NCBI GenBank assembly: GCA_947630855.1
Contig: CANRJF010000008.1
Span: 1-46,312, forward strand
Reading direction: 5' to 3'
DNA: 46,312 nucleotides
Origin: an uncultured Lachnospiraceae bacterium
GTDB taxonomy: Bacteria > Bacillota > Clostridia > Lachnospirales > Lachnospiraceae
Shown: positions 17,338 to 29,183 of the stretch, piece by piece
Numbering within the stretch: the stretch's first letter is position 1
How the letters are laid out: each line of letters opens with the position of its first letter
Made by a program: the position numbers and the translations under genes
Notes under the pieces: generated by a model
Seen by the model: the letters and a program-made list of their open reading frames with translations, nothing else
What the model was told of the DNA's origin: nothing
Databases searched by the model: none

Positions 17338-17850
17338 TTAACCTGCCATACTTTTTTTCAATTCTTCATATTCCTGGTTAATCTTTTGAATTACAACGGT
17401 GTCCCCGGATAAGTTATCCGGATGGAAAATCTTAATTAAATCTTTATACCGTTTCTTTAAAGAAGATGCCGTTTTAACTCCGCAGAAAAATTCTGATACA
17501 CAAATGCCGTTATCACGGCTCTGTTTCTTATCAAATTTCTCCAACTGGGAATAAAACTGCCGTCTGAGTTTCAGCTTCTCCTGCTCCGTGGCAAGCTTGC
17601 GCCACTCCTCTTCCAACATCTTCCACTTGGCATCAAACAAATTCTTCTGCTGCTCCAGCCTTTTTTCTTCTATTGCCTTATTCCTTGAAAATTCATCTTT
17701 TTCCAGTTCCAACAGTTTTCTCTGCCGTTTCAGTTCCTGTGCTTCCCTTAATATTTCCCTCTTTGTCTGTCTTTCCATATCGCTGTCACTGAAATACCAA
17801 CTGCGAATAATATTAACGGCCTCTTCTGTTGCTATGCATGGCTTGTCCAT
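17338..17850 (-). CDS. C-terminal J-domain protein with long coiled coil
   Basis: A 170-residue protein. Residues about 24-108 are a highly charged coiled coil; 119-168 form a J domain at the C-terminus with the HPD motif at 143-145. J domains stimulate DnaK ATPase, so this is probably an adaptor bringing an unknown client to DnaK. Unlike DnaJ there is no G/F region, zinc finger or substrate-binding domain. It lies two genes downstream of dnaJ, separated by the broken chemoreceptor. A promoter-like pair is at 17914-17942. Confidence 0.7.
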   Translation of the reverse strand: MDKPCIATEEAVNIIRSWYFSDSDMERQTKREILREAQELKRQRKLLELEKDEFSRNKAIEEKRLEQQKNLFDAKWKMLEEEWRKLATEQEKLKLRRQFYSQLEKFDKKQSRDNGICVSEFFCGVKTASSLKKRYKDLIKIFHPDNLSGDTVVIQKINQEYEELKKSMAG

Positions 17851-17913
17851 TACTGCCTCCTTTGAAACAACCGTTTTCTCCTACATATTGAACTCATACA
17901 GTAATTAGGATAC

Positions 17914-17942
17914 AACATATAGGAAAGGTCAGCAATAGTCAA
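17914..17942 (-). promoter_or_regulatory. Possible promoter of the J-domain protein gene
   Basis: On the minus strand TTGACT (17942-17937), 17 bp, TATGTT (17919-17914), in the gap after the chemoreceptor pseudogene. The -10 match is moderate. Confidence 0.4.
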
Positions 17943-17966
17943 TAGGTACTAAAAAGACAGTTTATC

Positions 17967-19951
17967 TCAGGGAGACGAATTTCCCCTGCCGTTACTGCTT
18001 CTTAATTTATATCTGGACACTAACTGTTTTAAAGTCTGTGCCTGTCCGTTCAGTTCATCACTGGTGGCAGCACTCTCCTCACTGGTGGCAGAATTGGTCT
18101 GCACCACACTGGAAATCTGGGAAAGCCCGTCCGTGGCCTGCTTTGTCTCTTTCGTCTGCTTAGAAGACTGTTTTGCAATCTCACTTACATTCACAACCAC
18201 AAGCTGGCTGTTATCCACCACAGAATGAAGTGTCTCCGCCGTCTCCTTTACTATATCCGCCCCTCTCTCCACAGCCTTTACTGCCCGCTCGATTAACTGG
18301 GCAATATTCTGGGAAGCATCCTGGCTTCTGCTTGCTAAGTTCCTTACTTCATCCGCCACCACAGCAAAACCTTTTCCCGCTTCCCCGGCTCTTGCAGCTT
18401 CCACGGCGGCATTTAAGGCAAGAATATTCGTCTGGGAAGAAATATTGTCAATGGTAGAAATAATCTCGCTGATTTCATAGGATGTACTGCGAATATCATC
18501 CATTGCCGACACAAGCTCTTCCATCTGATTATTACACAGATGGATTTCGTCTCCCGTCCTGCTGGTTTCCTGCTGGGCAAGAACCGCATTGGACGCCGTC
18601 TCCTCCAAATGACTGGCAATCCCGTTGACAGTTACGGAAAGTTCGTCTAAAGTAGCCGCCTGCTGGGTAGCTCCCTGGGCTAACGCCTGGGCGCCGTTGG
18701 AAATCTGTTCCGCTCCCTGTGCCACTTTCTCCGCAGCCGTATTAATCTGGCTTAATGTATCGCTCTGCCGGATAATCAGCCCTTCCACAGCCTTTCCGAT
18801 AGGGGCTAACTCTCCTACCATCAGTTCTCTGTTTCGCAGTCCCACATCAAAATTGCAGTTTTCCATCTCCCCTAAATTGTACACCAAATCCGAAACAATC
18901 CCGGAGAGGGTATCCACAATGGTTTTCGTGGCATCTGCCAGCCTGCCTGTCTCGTCCTTAAGCCGTACTTTGGGAACAGGGGATGAAAAGTCTCCGGCAG
19001 CCACCTGCTCTAAACGTTTCGTACATGCCGCCACTGGCTTTCCGATTTTATTTGCCAGCCTCAGCCCCAAAATACCGGAAACAGTAACCGCCACAAACAT
19101 TACCACAATAATTATGTAAACGGCGTTTTGGGTGGTATGCATAAAATCCGCCATAGGAGCAGTCAATGCAATGCTCCAGCCGTCCGTGGCGGGCACGGGA
19201 GCATAAGCCAAAAAGTAGCTGCCCCTGCCGGAACCGTAAGAACCGTAGCCGTTTTCCCCGTCCACCATTTTCTGCTCTAATCCTGCCAACTGTTCTAAGG
19301 AGGCATCCGTCTTTGCGTTTTCTATGGTATTAACCTTATTGGCCAGCATCTCCATATCCGGGTGGGCAATTACCGTGCCTGCTTTGTTAAGCATATAGGA
19401 ATAAGCATTCCCGCTGACCTTAAGGCTGGATACAATATCATTTAAAAATGTCTCCGGCGGGACAAAATAAACCACCCCAGCCACATTTGTACCCGGGATT
19501 CCCCCTTCCCACAGGGGAGCCGCTACAATAATGGTAAGCTCACCGGTAATTTTACTGATAAGAGGGTCGGATATAAATGCCTCCCCCTCTAAGGCATGGC
19601 GGACGTAGTCTCTGTCGCTGTAATCTTTTCCGTCAAAAATACTGATTCCGTCCGGCCCGATAATATTCCCCCGCTGGTAGCCGTGGGTCTTAGCCCTCTG
19701 GTCAATAATTGCTTTCTTCTCCTCCACTCTGATGTCGGAGGAAAGCCTGGCAACGCAGCCGGTTTCCCCTGCAATTCTTTGCTCACCCGCTCAGCCGCCA
19801 CATTTATCATCTCTACCATGGTCTGCTCCAATGTATCCATGGTGCCCCGGACATTTAAAAAAATAGAAGAAACACCTACCAACAAAAGACATATTAAAAC
19901 CGTAATGTCCATACGCAGCAAAATCCTGGTTTTAATTTTTTTGATTCCCAT
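17967..19951 (-). pseudogene. Methyl-accepting chemotaxis protein broken by a frameshift
   Basis: A chemoreceptor split between two frames. The first part (from ATG 19951) encodes the N-terminal membrane helix and start of the outer sensor; the second (to 17967) encodes the rest of a Cache-type sensor, a second membrane helix, HAMP linker, and the signalling domain with its conserved tip ([25 protein letters not shown]). The frames meet at a run of four G on the minus strand (19766-19769). One extra G would give a continuous ...[23 protein letters not shown]... reading of about 661 residues. Everything else is intact, so this is a recent mutation, a phase-variable tract or a sequencing error. 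Confidence 0.85.
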
Positions 19952-19989
19952 ATGAAGAATTTTCCCCTCCCGTGCCGTTTTCCTCTTTT

Positions 19990-20030
19990 AAAGGATTTAC
20001 AACAGCATTTTTTGCCTTTGTAAATCCTTT
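19990..20030 (-). terminator. Inverted repeat after dnaJ, putative terminator
   Basis: A perfect 12-bp pair AAAGGATTTACA (19990-20001) / TGTAAATCCTTT (20019-20030), about 75 bp after the dnaJ stop on the minus strand. The T tract is short (TTT then AAAAG), so its strength is uncertain. Confidence 0.5.
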
Positions 20031-20102
20031 CCTGTATAGAAGCATTTTACCATGGGAAGGGAAAATAGTAAAGAAAAACACGTATGTGTTTCACAATTAT
20101 AT

Positions 20103-21269
20103 TTATGAAAAATCCTCAAAAGATTCTTTTATCTTCTCTTTAAAACTTTTCTTTTTGGGCTTCTCTGCTCCTGTCTTATCTACTTTTAAAGAATTGTCCG
20201 TGGCAGCGTCAAATTTGCGCAGCGCCTCCTTTGCCTCCTCGTTTAAGCCGGTGGGCACCTGTACCACCAGCGTCACATAATGGTCTCCCCGGACAGATTT
20301 ATTCCGAAGGGAAGGAACTCCCTTTCCTTTTAAGCGGATTCTTGTATCAGTCTGTGTACCCGGTTTTACCTCATAAAGCACATCCCCGTCTACGGTACTG
20401 ATACGCACTTCCCCGCCTAAAGCCGCCTGGGCATAAGAAATGGGGGCGGTGGAATAAATATTCATATCCTGCCTCTGGAAGATAGGATGTCTGGAAACAT
20501 TCACTTCCACTAACAAATCTCCTCTTGGGCCGCCGTTTGTCCCCGGCTCTCCCTTATCCCGGATACGAATGCTCTGTCCGTTGTCAATTCCCGGGGGAAC
20601 GGTAACTTTAATCCGCTTTTTGGAAGCAATGTAACCGCTTCCGTGACAATCCGGGCATTTCTCCCTTACAATCTTGCCGCTTCCGTGACATTCGGGACAT
20701 GTCTGCACATTCTGTACCATGCCGAATAAGGACTGCTGGCTGTACATAACTTTTCCTTTGCCGCCGCACTTGCTGCATGTCTCGGGAGATGTCCCCGGTT
20801 TTGCCCCTGTGGCATGGCAGGTGCTGCACTCATCCTTTAATACAATTTCCAGTTCTTTTTCACAGCCGAATATAGACTCCTCAAAGGTAATTCTTATGCT
20901 TGCCCGCAGGTTAGCGCCCCTTCTGGGCCCGTTGTCCGCGGAACGCCTGCCGCCTCCAAAGAAATCCCCGAAAATATCTCCGAAAATATCCCCCATATCC
21001 ATGCCGGAAAAATCAAAGCCGCCGCCGCCCATGCCGCCGCCCTCAAAGGCTGCGTGGCCGAACTGGTCATACTGCCTTCTCTTGTCCGGGTCGGAAAGTA
21101 CGGCGTAAGCTTCCTGGATTTCTTTAAATTTCTTTTCCGCCTCCGCATCTCCCGGGTTTACATCAGGATGGTATTTTTTTGCCAACTGGCGGAATGCTTT
21201 TTTCAATGCGGCGTCATCCGCGCTTTTGTCCACACCCAGCACTTCATAATAATCTCTTTTATCTGCCAT
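20103..21269 (-). CDS. dnaJ: Chaperone DnaJ
   Basis: A 388-residue Hsp40. The J domain with HPD (33-35) is followed by a Gly/Phe-rich region (about 75-110), four CxxCxGxG-type zinc motifs ([32 protein letters not shown], about 145-207) and the client-binding C-terminal domains. It delivers unfolded proteins to DnaK and stimulates its ATPase. It lies downstream of dnaK in the hrcA-grpE-dnaK-dnaJ order, with a 212-bp gap full of inverted repeats between them. Confidence 0.97.
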   Translation of the reverse strand: MADKRDYYEVLGVDKSADDAALKKAFRQLAKKYHPDVNPGDAEAEKKFKEIQEAYAVLSDPDKRRQYDQFGHAAFEGGGMGGGGFDFSGMDMGDIFGDIFGDFFGGGRRSADNGPRRGANLRASIRITFEESIFGCEKELEIVLKDECSTCHATGAKPGTSPETCSKCGGKGKVMYSQQSLFGMVQNVQTCPECHGSGKIVREKCPDCHGSGYIASKKRIKVTVPPGIDNGQSIRIRDKGEPGTNGGPRGDLLVEVNVSRHPIFQRQDMNIYSTAPISYAQAALGGEVRISTVDGDVLYEVKPGTQTDTRIRLKGKGVPSLRNKSVRGDHYVTLVVQVPTGLNEEAKEALRKFDAATDNSLKVDKTGAEKPKKKSFKEKIKESFEDFS

Positions 21270-21294
21270 AATCTCACTTTCCCTTTAATCAAAT

Positions 21295-21310
21295 TATACT
21301 CCAGAGTATA
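21295..21310. repeat. Palindrome upstream of dnaJ
   Basis: TATACTC / GAGTATA with a two-base centre, 26 bp before the dnaJ start codon. A possible operator or mRNA hairpin near the ribosome site; no assigned regulator. Confidence 0.4.
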
Positions 21311-21317
21311 CACATTT

Positions 21318-21375
21318 GCCAAATGATTTGCTATTTTGTTTGAAACAGAGAATACCTGTTGGCAAATCATTTGGC
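21318..21375. repeat. 14-bp inverted repeat in the dnaK-dnaJ gap
   Basis: GCCAAATGATTTGC (21318-21331) and its exact reverse complement (21362-21375) enclose a 30-base loop. The GCCAAA/TTTGGC motif recurs in the hairpin at 26641-26694 and at the right edge of the window, suggesting a family of small palindromic repeats. Confidence 0.55.
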
Positions 21376-21400
21376 TCACGGGTATAACAGACTTGAAGAT

Positions 21401-21427
21401 AGGGTTTTAGAACTATTCTAAAACCCT
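21401..21427. repeat. Perfect 12-bp hairpin after dnaK
   Basis: AGGGTTTTAGAA (21401-21412), loop CTA, TTCTAAAACCCT (21416-21427), 54 bp after the dnaK stop. No T tract on the minus strand, so it is more likely an mRNA processing or stabilising hairpin that sets dnaK above dnaJ than a full terminator. Confidence 0.6.
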
Positions 21428-21481
21428 TCTCTCCTATTTCGTAATCCTGCGGTTATATCTTATAACACAGGCCCTTATCAT

Positions 21482-24048
<2,567 letters not shown>

Positions 24049-24064
24049 TTGATTACCACCTTTC

Positions 24065-25093
24065 TTATGTTGGCTTCTTAAAAATACTGTCCAGTTGGCT
24101 GGTCAATTCTTTCAGATGGCTCATAACTTTTTCATAATCCATTCTTTTCGGCCCGATGATTCCCACGGAACCTTTCATGCCATCTCCCAACTCATATGTT
24201 GCTGTCACCACACTGCAGTCTTTCATTGTCTGAATGGGGCTTTCATCTCCTATATAAACCTGGATTCCGGTATTTTCATTCTGAAGATTTTCCGTTACCA
24301 AGGTCGCAAGCTGCTGTTTTTCCTCCAGGGCGTAAATCAATTCGCTGGCCCGTTGGGAATCACTTAATTCGGGATATTTAAAAATATTTGTGGCACCACT
24401 GGTATAAACCTCCAGTTCTTCCTGGCTTATGGTCTCCGCCACCGCATCTAAAACAATCCCTATAATGTCACTGTGGTCTCCTGCCTGTTCCTTTAGTCTG
24501 CTGATGGTTCCCAGATTAATCTCCGGTATGGACAGGCCGTTTAATGTGGAATTTAACAGGATATTCAGCTTCAATAATGTCTCGCTGTCTAAGGGCTCTG
24601 CCAGGGGAATCATCTTGTTTTTCACAACATTGGATTCCATAACAATCACGGCAAGCAGATGTTCCTCGTCCACCTGGGACAACTGCACAAATTTCACTTT
24701 ATTGCGCACGCTTTTTGGTGTAGTAATCATGGTTGCATAATTGGTAGTCTGGGCAAGCATTTTTGCCACCTGCTTTAACACCTGTTCCATCCGCTCCGTA
24801 TGCTCGATAACAAAGTCTTTCATATCCGAGATTTCTTTGTCTTTATTCTCAAGGAGATGGTCTACATAAAACCTGTAACCCTTGTCAGAAGGAATCCTTC
24901 CCGCAGAAGTATGGGGCTGGATAATATAGCCTAATTCCTCCAAATCTGACATTTCATTACGGATTGTGGCTGAACTTAAGTTCAAATCCGTATACTTGGA
25001 AATGGTTCTGGAACCTACCGGCTCCCCTGTTTCCAAATATGTGCGGATAATGGCATTTAAAATTTTAACTTTTCTCTCGTCCAGTTCTTCCAT
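24065..25093 (-). CDS. hrcA: Heat-inducible transcription repressor HrcA
   Basis: A 342-residue repressor with an N-terminal winged helix (LDERKVKILNAIIRTYLETGEPVGS, split here only by quotation: residues about 3-27) and a GAF-like dimerisation domain. It binds CIRCE elements and is kept active by GroEL. The ATG at 25093 has GGGAG seven bases upstream; the TTG at 25123 has none. The operator it should bind is at 25158-25184, before its own gene, giving autoregulation of hrcA-grpE-dnaK-dnaJ. Confidence 0.95.
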   Translation of the reverse strand: MEELDERKVKILNAIIRTYLETGEPVGSRTISKYTDLNLSSATIRNEMSDLEELGYIIQPHTSAGRIPSDKGYRFYVDHLLENKDKEISDMKDFVIEHTERMEQVLKQVAKMLAQTTNYATMITTPKSVRNKVKFVQLSQVDEEHLLAVIVMESNVVKNKMIPLAEPLDSETLLKLNILLNSTLNGLSIPEINLGTISRLKEQAGDHSDIIGIVLDAVAETISQEELEVYTSGATNIFKYPELSDSQRASELIYALEEKQQLATLVTENLQNENTGIQVYIGDESPIQTMKDCSVVTATYELGDGMKGSVGIIGPKRMDYEKVMSHLKELTSQLDSIFKKPT

Positions 25094-25157
25094 GTCATCA
25101 CTCCCAAAAGATAATGCATACAAACATCACCATCATCTATGGCCTTATCCTGTTTTG

Positions 25158-25184
25158 TTAGCACTCACTTGTTTGGAGTGCTAA
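25158..25184. promoter_or_regulatory. CIRCE operator (HrcA binding site)
   Basis: TTAGCACTC (25158-25166), nine bases, GAGTGCTAA (25176-25184): a perfect match to the CIRCE consensus. It lies just downstream of the -10 box of the hrcA promoter, so bound HrcA would block transcription start. Confidence 0.98.
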
Positions 25185-25197
25185 TACTTATGTAATA

Positions 25198-25226
25198 AAG
25201 ATAGCACCCCTCTAATCCTTTGTCAA
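25198..25226 (-). promoter_or_regulatory. SigA promoter of the hrcA-grpE-dnaK-dnaJ operon
   Basis: On the minus strand TTGACA (25226-25221), 17 bp, TATCTT (25203-25198), then the CIRCE operator. The -35 box is perfect. Confidence 0.88.
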
Positions 25227-25306
25227 CAGTTTTTTGTAAATTTTCTAAATTTATACGTGATTTTGGTTTTCCGGCGCAATCTAAACCCTTTCTTATACTC
25301 CAGAGC

Positions 25307-25351
25307 AAAAAAACAGGAGAAGCTCTTACCTGACAAGTCAGGCGCTTCTCC
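25307..25351 (-). terminator. Rho-independent terminator of hemW
   Basis: On the minus strand GGAGAAGC (25351-25344) pairs with GCTTCTCC (25323-25316), with an inner CCTGAC/GTCAGG pair in the loop, followed by a run of seven T (25313-25307). It separates lepA-hemW from the heat-shock operon. Confidence 0.9.
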
Positions 25352-25392
25352 TTAAAAGCATTCTCCGGTTGGCGGGCAATGACATCCCATGG

Positions 25393-26610
25393 CTAACCAG
25401 GCAGCAAAAATTTAGCCATGGCGTAATTGCTCAAATCCAGCCCCTTTTCCGTCAGCCAGATTCGCTCTAGGTTTTCCTCCACCAGCCCTTCTTCCTTTAA
25501 CTCCCGGACAATGGGGTAATAGATATTGTCCACAGTAAATCCGCAGTCCTTGTAAAACCTGCTTTTTTCCACTCCCATAATCATGCGCAGCCCTAAAAAC
25601 ATGGTTTCCTCCATGCACGCGTTTCTGGAAAGCTCTTCCGCCGTCTCATGGAGATTGACCCCTTCCAACTCTTTCTCGGTTTTTATGTCCTTTATCCTGG
25701 TTTCCCGGATGCTGCCGCAGCATTCTATGTAACGCTCCAAATCCCGGATATTGCCGTAACGGACGTTCCCCAAAAGAGAAGAGGCTCCAAGCCCCACCCC
25801 TAAGTACTCTTTTCGCTGCCAGTAGCCGATATTATGACGGCATTCGTATCCCTTCCTGGCATAATTGGATATCTCATACCGCTCATACCCCGCTTCCGCC
25901 AGCACATCCTCTGTCATTTTGCCAATCTGGTATACTACATCCTCGTGGGGCAGCACTTCCGGCATAAAACCTGCTTCCTGCTTTACGCCGTCAAATTTGT
26001 ACCAGTCATAAAAGGGCGTCCCTTTTTCAATCATAAGGGAGTAAGCAGAAATATGTTCCGGCTTTAGGGCAACCGTCTTTGTTAAAGTACGATAAAACTT
26101 TTCCGTGTTCTGCCAGGGAAGGCCGTACATTAAATCCACATTGATGTTGTCAAACCCGCATTCCCGGGCCATCTCATAGTTGCGCAAAAATTGCTCAAAG
26201 GTGTGAATCCGCCCCAAATGCTCCAATTCCTGCTGGTTTGCCGACTGGAGCCCCATGCTGAGCCGGTTGATACCGGAATTTTGATAGCTTTTCACTTTTG
26301 CCCTGGTTAATGTCCCCGGGTTGCATTCCACGGTAATTTCCGCGTCTCCCCTTATGGAAAAGGATTTATGCACCACCTCCATCAAAGACGCCATATAGCG
26401 CTCCTGCAGCCAGGAGGGCGTTCCCCCTCCAATGTATATCGTGGAGATTTCCACGTCTCGAAAGCCTTTCCCATAAAAAGTTAATTCATTCTTTAATCCT
26501 TCCATATAAGCAGACTGCAACCGTTCATCTGCAGTTACAGACAAAAAATCACAGTAATTGCATTTCCTCATGCAAAATGGAATATGGATATACAATTCCA
26601 ATTCTCTCAT
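25393..26610 (-). CDS. hemW: Radical SAM heme chaperone HemW
   Basis: A 405-residue radical SAM protein with the CxxxCxxC cluster motif at C13, C17 and C20 (PFCMRKCNYCDF). HemW proteins resemble coproporphyrinogen III dehydrogenase HemN but act as heme-transfer chaperones; the fourth cysteine context (CNYCDF) and the position next to lepA are typical of HemW. I use the ATG at 26610 because the protein then starts as in the family (MRELELYIHIPFC); ATG codons at 26631 and 26628 are possible alternatives. The leader contains a large hairpin (26641-26694). Confidence 0.9.
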   Translation of the reverse strand: MRELELYIHIPFCMRKCNYCDFLSVTADERLQSAYMEGLKNELTFYGKGFRDVEISTIYIGGGTPSWLQERYMASLMEVVHKSFSIRGDAEITVECNPGTLTRAKVKSYQNSGINRLSMGLQSANQQELEHLGRIHTFEQFLRNYEMARECGFDNINVDLMYGLPWQNTEKFYRTLTKTVALKPEHISAYSLMIEKGTPFYDWYKFDGVKQEAGFMPEVLPHEDVVYQIGKMTEDVLAEAGYERYEISNYARKGYECRHNIGYWQRKEYLGVGLGASSLLGNVRYGNIRDLERYIECCGSIRETRIKDIKTEKELEGVNLHETAEELSRNACMEETMFLGLRMIMGVEKSRFYKDCGFTVDNIYYPIVRELKEEGLVEENLERIWLTEKGLDLSNYAMAKFLLPG

Positions 26611-26640
26611 ATCTTCTGCCCCCGGCATCATTTATTTTCC

Positions 26641-26694
26641 GCGGGCCATTGGCCAAACGCCATGCCTGCATAGGCATTTATTTGGCCAGAACCG
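26641..26694. repeat. Nested hairpin in the hemW leader
   Basis: GCGG / CCGC at the ends, TGGCCAAA (26650-26657) against TTTGGCCA near 26681-26688, and an inner ATGCCT / AGGCAT pair (about 26662-26676). It is a palindromic element of about 54 bases without a T tract, close to the hemW start. It shares GCCAAA and GCCTGCA with the right edge of the window. Confidence 0.6.
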
Positions 26695-26702
26695 CTTTCA
26701 TA

Positions 26703-26865
26703 TAGTATAAGCCACATTAAATACCTTTATGATTCACGCAGAATAAATTTTCAGACTGCAAGGCGGAGGAATGAGTCGCAGCGGTGGCTACGACGATTGA
26801 CGACAACACAGCAGATGGAAATTCAGGCAAGTGAATCGTATGGTTATTTAATTTGGCTTATACTA
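26703..26865. mobile_element. 163-bp MITE-like element with 35-bp inverted ends
   Basis: The first and last 35 bp are inverted repeats with 30 identical positions; the outer 12 bases (TAGTATAAGCCA) match exactly. There is no gene inside. A TA dinucleotide at each edge suggests insertion at TA, as for IS630/mariner-type elements, though the family is inferred. The right edge overlaps the lepA stop codon: the first two bases of the TAG fall on the flanking TA (26865-26864) and the G is the first base of the element. The middle (about 26760-26810) contains a GC-rich segment able to form smaller hairpins. Confidence 0.75.
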
Positions 26866-28668
26866 GTCCTCGTCCAGCTTTAACACGCTCATAAACGCTT
26901 CCTGTGGAATCTCCACACTGCCTACCTGGCGCATTCTCTTTTTGCCTTCCTTCTGTTTTTCCAAAAGCTTTCTCTTTCGGGTAATGTCACCGCCGTAACA
27001 TTTTGCCAGCACATCCTTGCGCATGGCTTTTACCGTCTCTCTGGCAATGACTTTTCCCCCAACGGCGGCCTGGATGGGAATTTCAAAGAGATGCCTGGGT
27101 ATCTCCCCTTTTAATTTTTCGCACATTTTTCTGCCCCTGTCATAGGCGCTGTCTTTAAACACAATGAAAGAAAGAGCATCCACCGCTTCCTTATTAATCA
27201 GAATATCCAGTTTTACCAGCTCGGAACGCACGTATCCTTTTAATTCATAATCAAAAGAGGCATATCCCCTGGAACGTGACTTTAATGCGTCAAAAAAGTC
27301 ATAAATAATCTCATTTAAAGGCAGATCGTATTTTATTAATGCCCTGGTTTCTTCCATATACTCCATGCTGATGTAGACACCCCTCCGCTCCTGGCACAGC
27401 TTCATAATGGAGCCTACATAATCACTGGTCACCATGATTTCTGCGGCAACAACAGGTTCTTCCATATATTCGATTTCGGAAGGGTCCGGCAGATTGGAAG
27501 GGTTGGTAAGTTCTATTACTTCCCCGTTGGTCTTATGGACTTTATAGATAACTCCCGGAGCGGTGGTGACCAAATCCAGATTAAACTCCCGCTCTAACCG
27601 TTCCTGTATAATCTCTAAATGCAAAAGCCCTAAAAATCCGCACCGAAATCCAAAGCCCAAAGCCAGGGACGTTTCCGGCTCATAATACAGGGATGCATCA
27701 TTAATCTGCAATTTTTCCAATGCCTCCCGGAGTTCAGGATATTTTGCGGAATCCGCCGGATACAGACCGCAGTATACCATGGGATTTACTTTCTTGTATC
27801 CGGGCAGGGGCTCCTTACAGGGATTTTGGGCATGGGTCACCGTGTCTCCCACACGGGTATCCGATACATTTTTTATGCTGGCAGCAATATAACCTACCAT
27901 CCCTGCGCTTAGTTCCTCACAGGGAATAAACTGTCCCGCTCCAAAATAACCTACTTCCACCACATCATCTTCCGCTCCGGTTGCCATCATGCGGATACGC
28001 TGCCCCGGCTTTACGGTTCCATTCATAATACGGCAGAATACAATCACCCCTTTGTAGGAATCGTATATGGCATCAAAAATCAAAGCCTGCAAGGGGGCGG
28101 ATGCATCTCCCCCGGGGGCAGGAATTTTTGTAACAATCTGCTCTAAAACCTGCTCGATATTTAATCCTGTCTTTGCGGAAATCTTAGGGGCATCCTGCGC
28201 CTCAATGCCAATCACATTCTCAATTTCTTCAATTACAGCCTCCGGCTGGGCGCTGGGCAAATCGATTTTGTTAATCACAGGCATCACATCCAAATCGTGG
28301 TCTAATGCAAGATACACGTTGGCGAGGGTCTGCGCCTCCACCCCCTGGGCTGCATCCACCACTAAGATAGCGCCGTCACATGCCGCAAGGCTTCGTGACA
28401 CTTCATAATTAAAATCTACATGGCCCGGGGTGTCAATTAAGTTAAAAATATATTCTTCCCCGTCTTTTGCCTTATATATAATGCGGACTGCCTGGGATTT
28501 AATGGTGATTCCCCGCTCCCGCTCCAAATCCATGTTATCCAATACCTGCGCCTGCATCTCACGGCTGGTAAGAAGCCCCGTGTGTTCGATAATGCGGTCT
28601 GCCAGGGTGGATTTGCCATGGTCGATATGAGCGATAATACAAAAATTTCGGATTTTACTCTGATCCAC
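26863..28668 (-). CDS. lepA: Elongation factor 4 (LepA)
   Basis: A translational GTPase of about 601 residues. The G1 motif AHIDHGKST is at residues 13-21, G3 is DTPGHVDF, G4 is NKID; the C-terminal LepA-specific domain is present to the end. LepA binds ribosomes and affects initiation and stalled elongation. I chose the GTG at 28668: the sequence GGAGG stands eight bases before it, inside what would be codons 1-3 of the longer reading from ATG 28683, which itself has no ribosome site. The protein then starts VDQSKIRNF, close to other LepA proteins. The stop codon lies in the edge of the MITE-like element. Confidence 0.95.
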   Translation of the reverse strand: MDQSKIRNFCIIAHIDHGKSTLADRIIEHTGLLTSREMQAQVLDNMDLERERGITIKSQAVRIIYKAKDGEEYIFNLIDTPGHVDFNYEVSRSLAACDGAILVVDAAQGVEAQTLANVYLALDHDLDVMPVINKIDLPSAQPEAVIEEIENVIGIEAQDAPKISAKTGLNIEQVLEQIVTKIPAPGGDASAPLQALIFDAIYDSYKGVIVFCRIMNGTVKPGQRIRMMATGAEDDVVEVGYFGAGQFIPCEELSAGMVGYIAASIKNVSDTRVGDTVTHAQNPCKEPLPGYKKVNPMVYCGLYPADSAKYPELREALEKLQINDASLYYEPETSLALGFGFRCGFLGLLHLEIIQERLEREFNLDLVTTAPGVIYKVHKTNGEVIELTNPSNLPDPSEIEYMEEPVVAAEIMVTSDYVGSIMKLCQERRGVYISMEYMEETRALIKYDLPLNEIIYDFFDALKSRSRGYASFDYELKGYVRSELVKLDILINKEAVDALSFIVFKDSAYDRGRKMCEKLKGEIPRHLFEIPIQAAVGGKVIARETVKAMRKDVLAKCYGGDITRKRKLLEKQKEGKKRMRQVGSVEIPQEAFMSVLKLDED

Positions 28669-28745
28669 TTTTTCTTCCTCCATTGGTTTTGTCTCTATAA
28701 GTAATTTCCTGATAAATATACCTTTCGTGTTGGGTTATTTTACCA

Positions 28746-29183
28746 TTAAACAGATAATTTATCAACTGTAACTACACTTATTTCCCCAAACTGTCTTAAC
28801 TGTTTGTCATTAGTCAAAAACATATCACATCCAATCAAACAAGCTGTCGCAAGCTGTAATGCATCCATAGCTTTAAATTTACTATATTTTGCTCTTATCT
28901 GTGCAGCCTTATCCGCTATCTTTTCATCAATTCCCATTACCTCTATTCCCATTGACAATAGAAACCTATGGAATAACATAATTCTTTGCAGTTCACCTGT
29001 CCTATAAGGCATAACACAGTACTCCTCTAATGTAATAGTTGATGTAACTAAAACAATATCTTTTCTATAACACGCCTCAAAAAATCCCTGTACCATGTTA
29101 TAATATCTGGGATTATCTTTGCTTTCTTCGATACAATATATGAAAGGTGCCGTGTCAACAAACACTTTTTTACATTCTATCAT
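28746..29183 (-). CDS. PIN-domain nuclease, VapC-like toxin
   Basis: A 145-residue PIN-domain protein with the expected acidic residues: D10 (FVDTAP), E53/E54, D107 (MDALQLA) and D126 (TNDKQL). Such toxins are magnesium-dependent RNases, often cutting tRNA or rRNA. It overlaps the small gene upstream by 14 bp, the usual antitoxin-toxin layout. The pair sits between lepA and the etf genes with its own promoter and looks like an inserted module. Confidence 0.85.
   Translation of the reverse strand: MIECKKVFVDTAPFIYCIEESKDNPRYYNMVQGFFEACYRKDIVLVTSTITLEEYCVMPYRTGELQRIMLFHRFLLSMGIEVMGIDEKIADKAAQIRAKYSKFKAMDALQLATACLIGCDMFLTNDKQLRQFGEISVVTVDKLSV

Noticed and set aside
19589-19951. Separate 120-residue gene at the N-terminus of the chemoreceptor
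   Set aside because: Its last part is translated in the wrong frame; the first part is the natural start of the chemoreceptor, so both belong to one broken gene.
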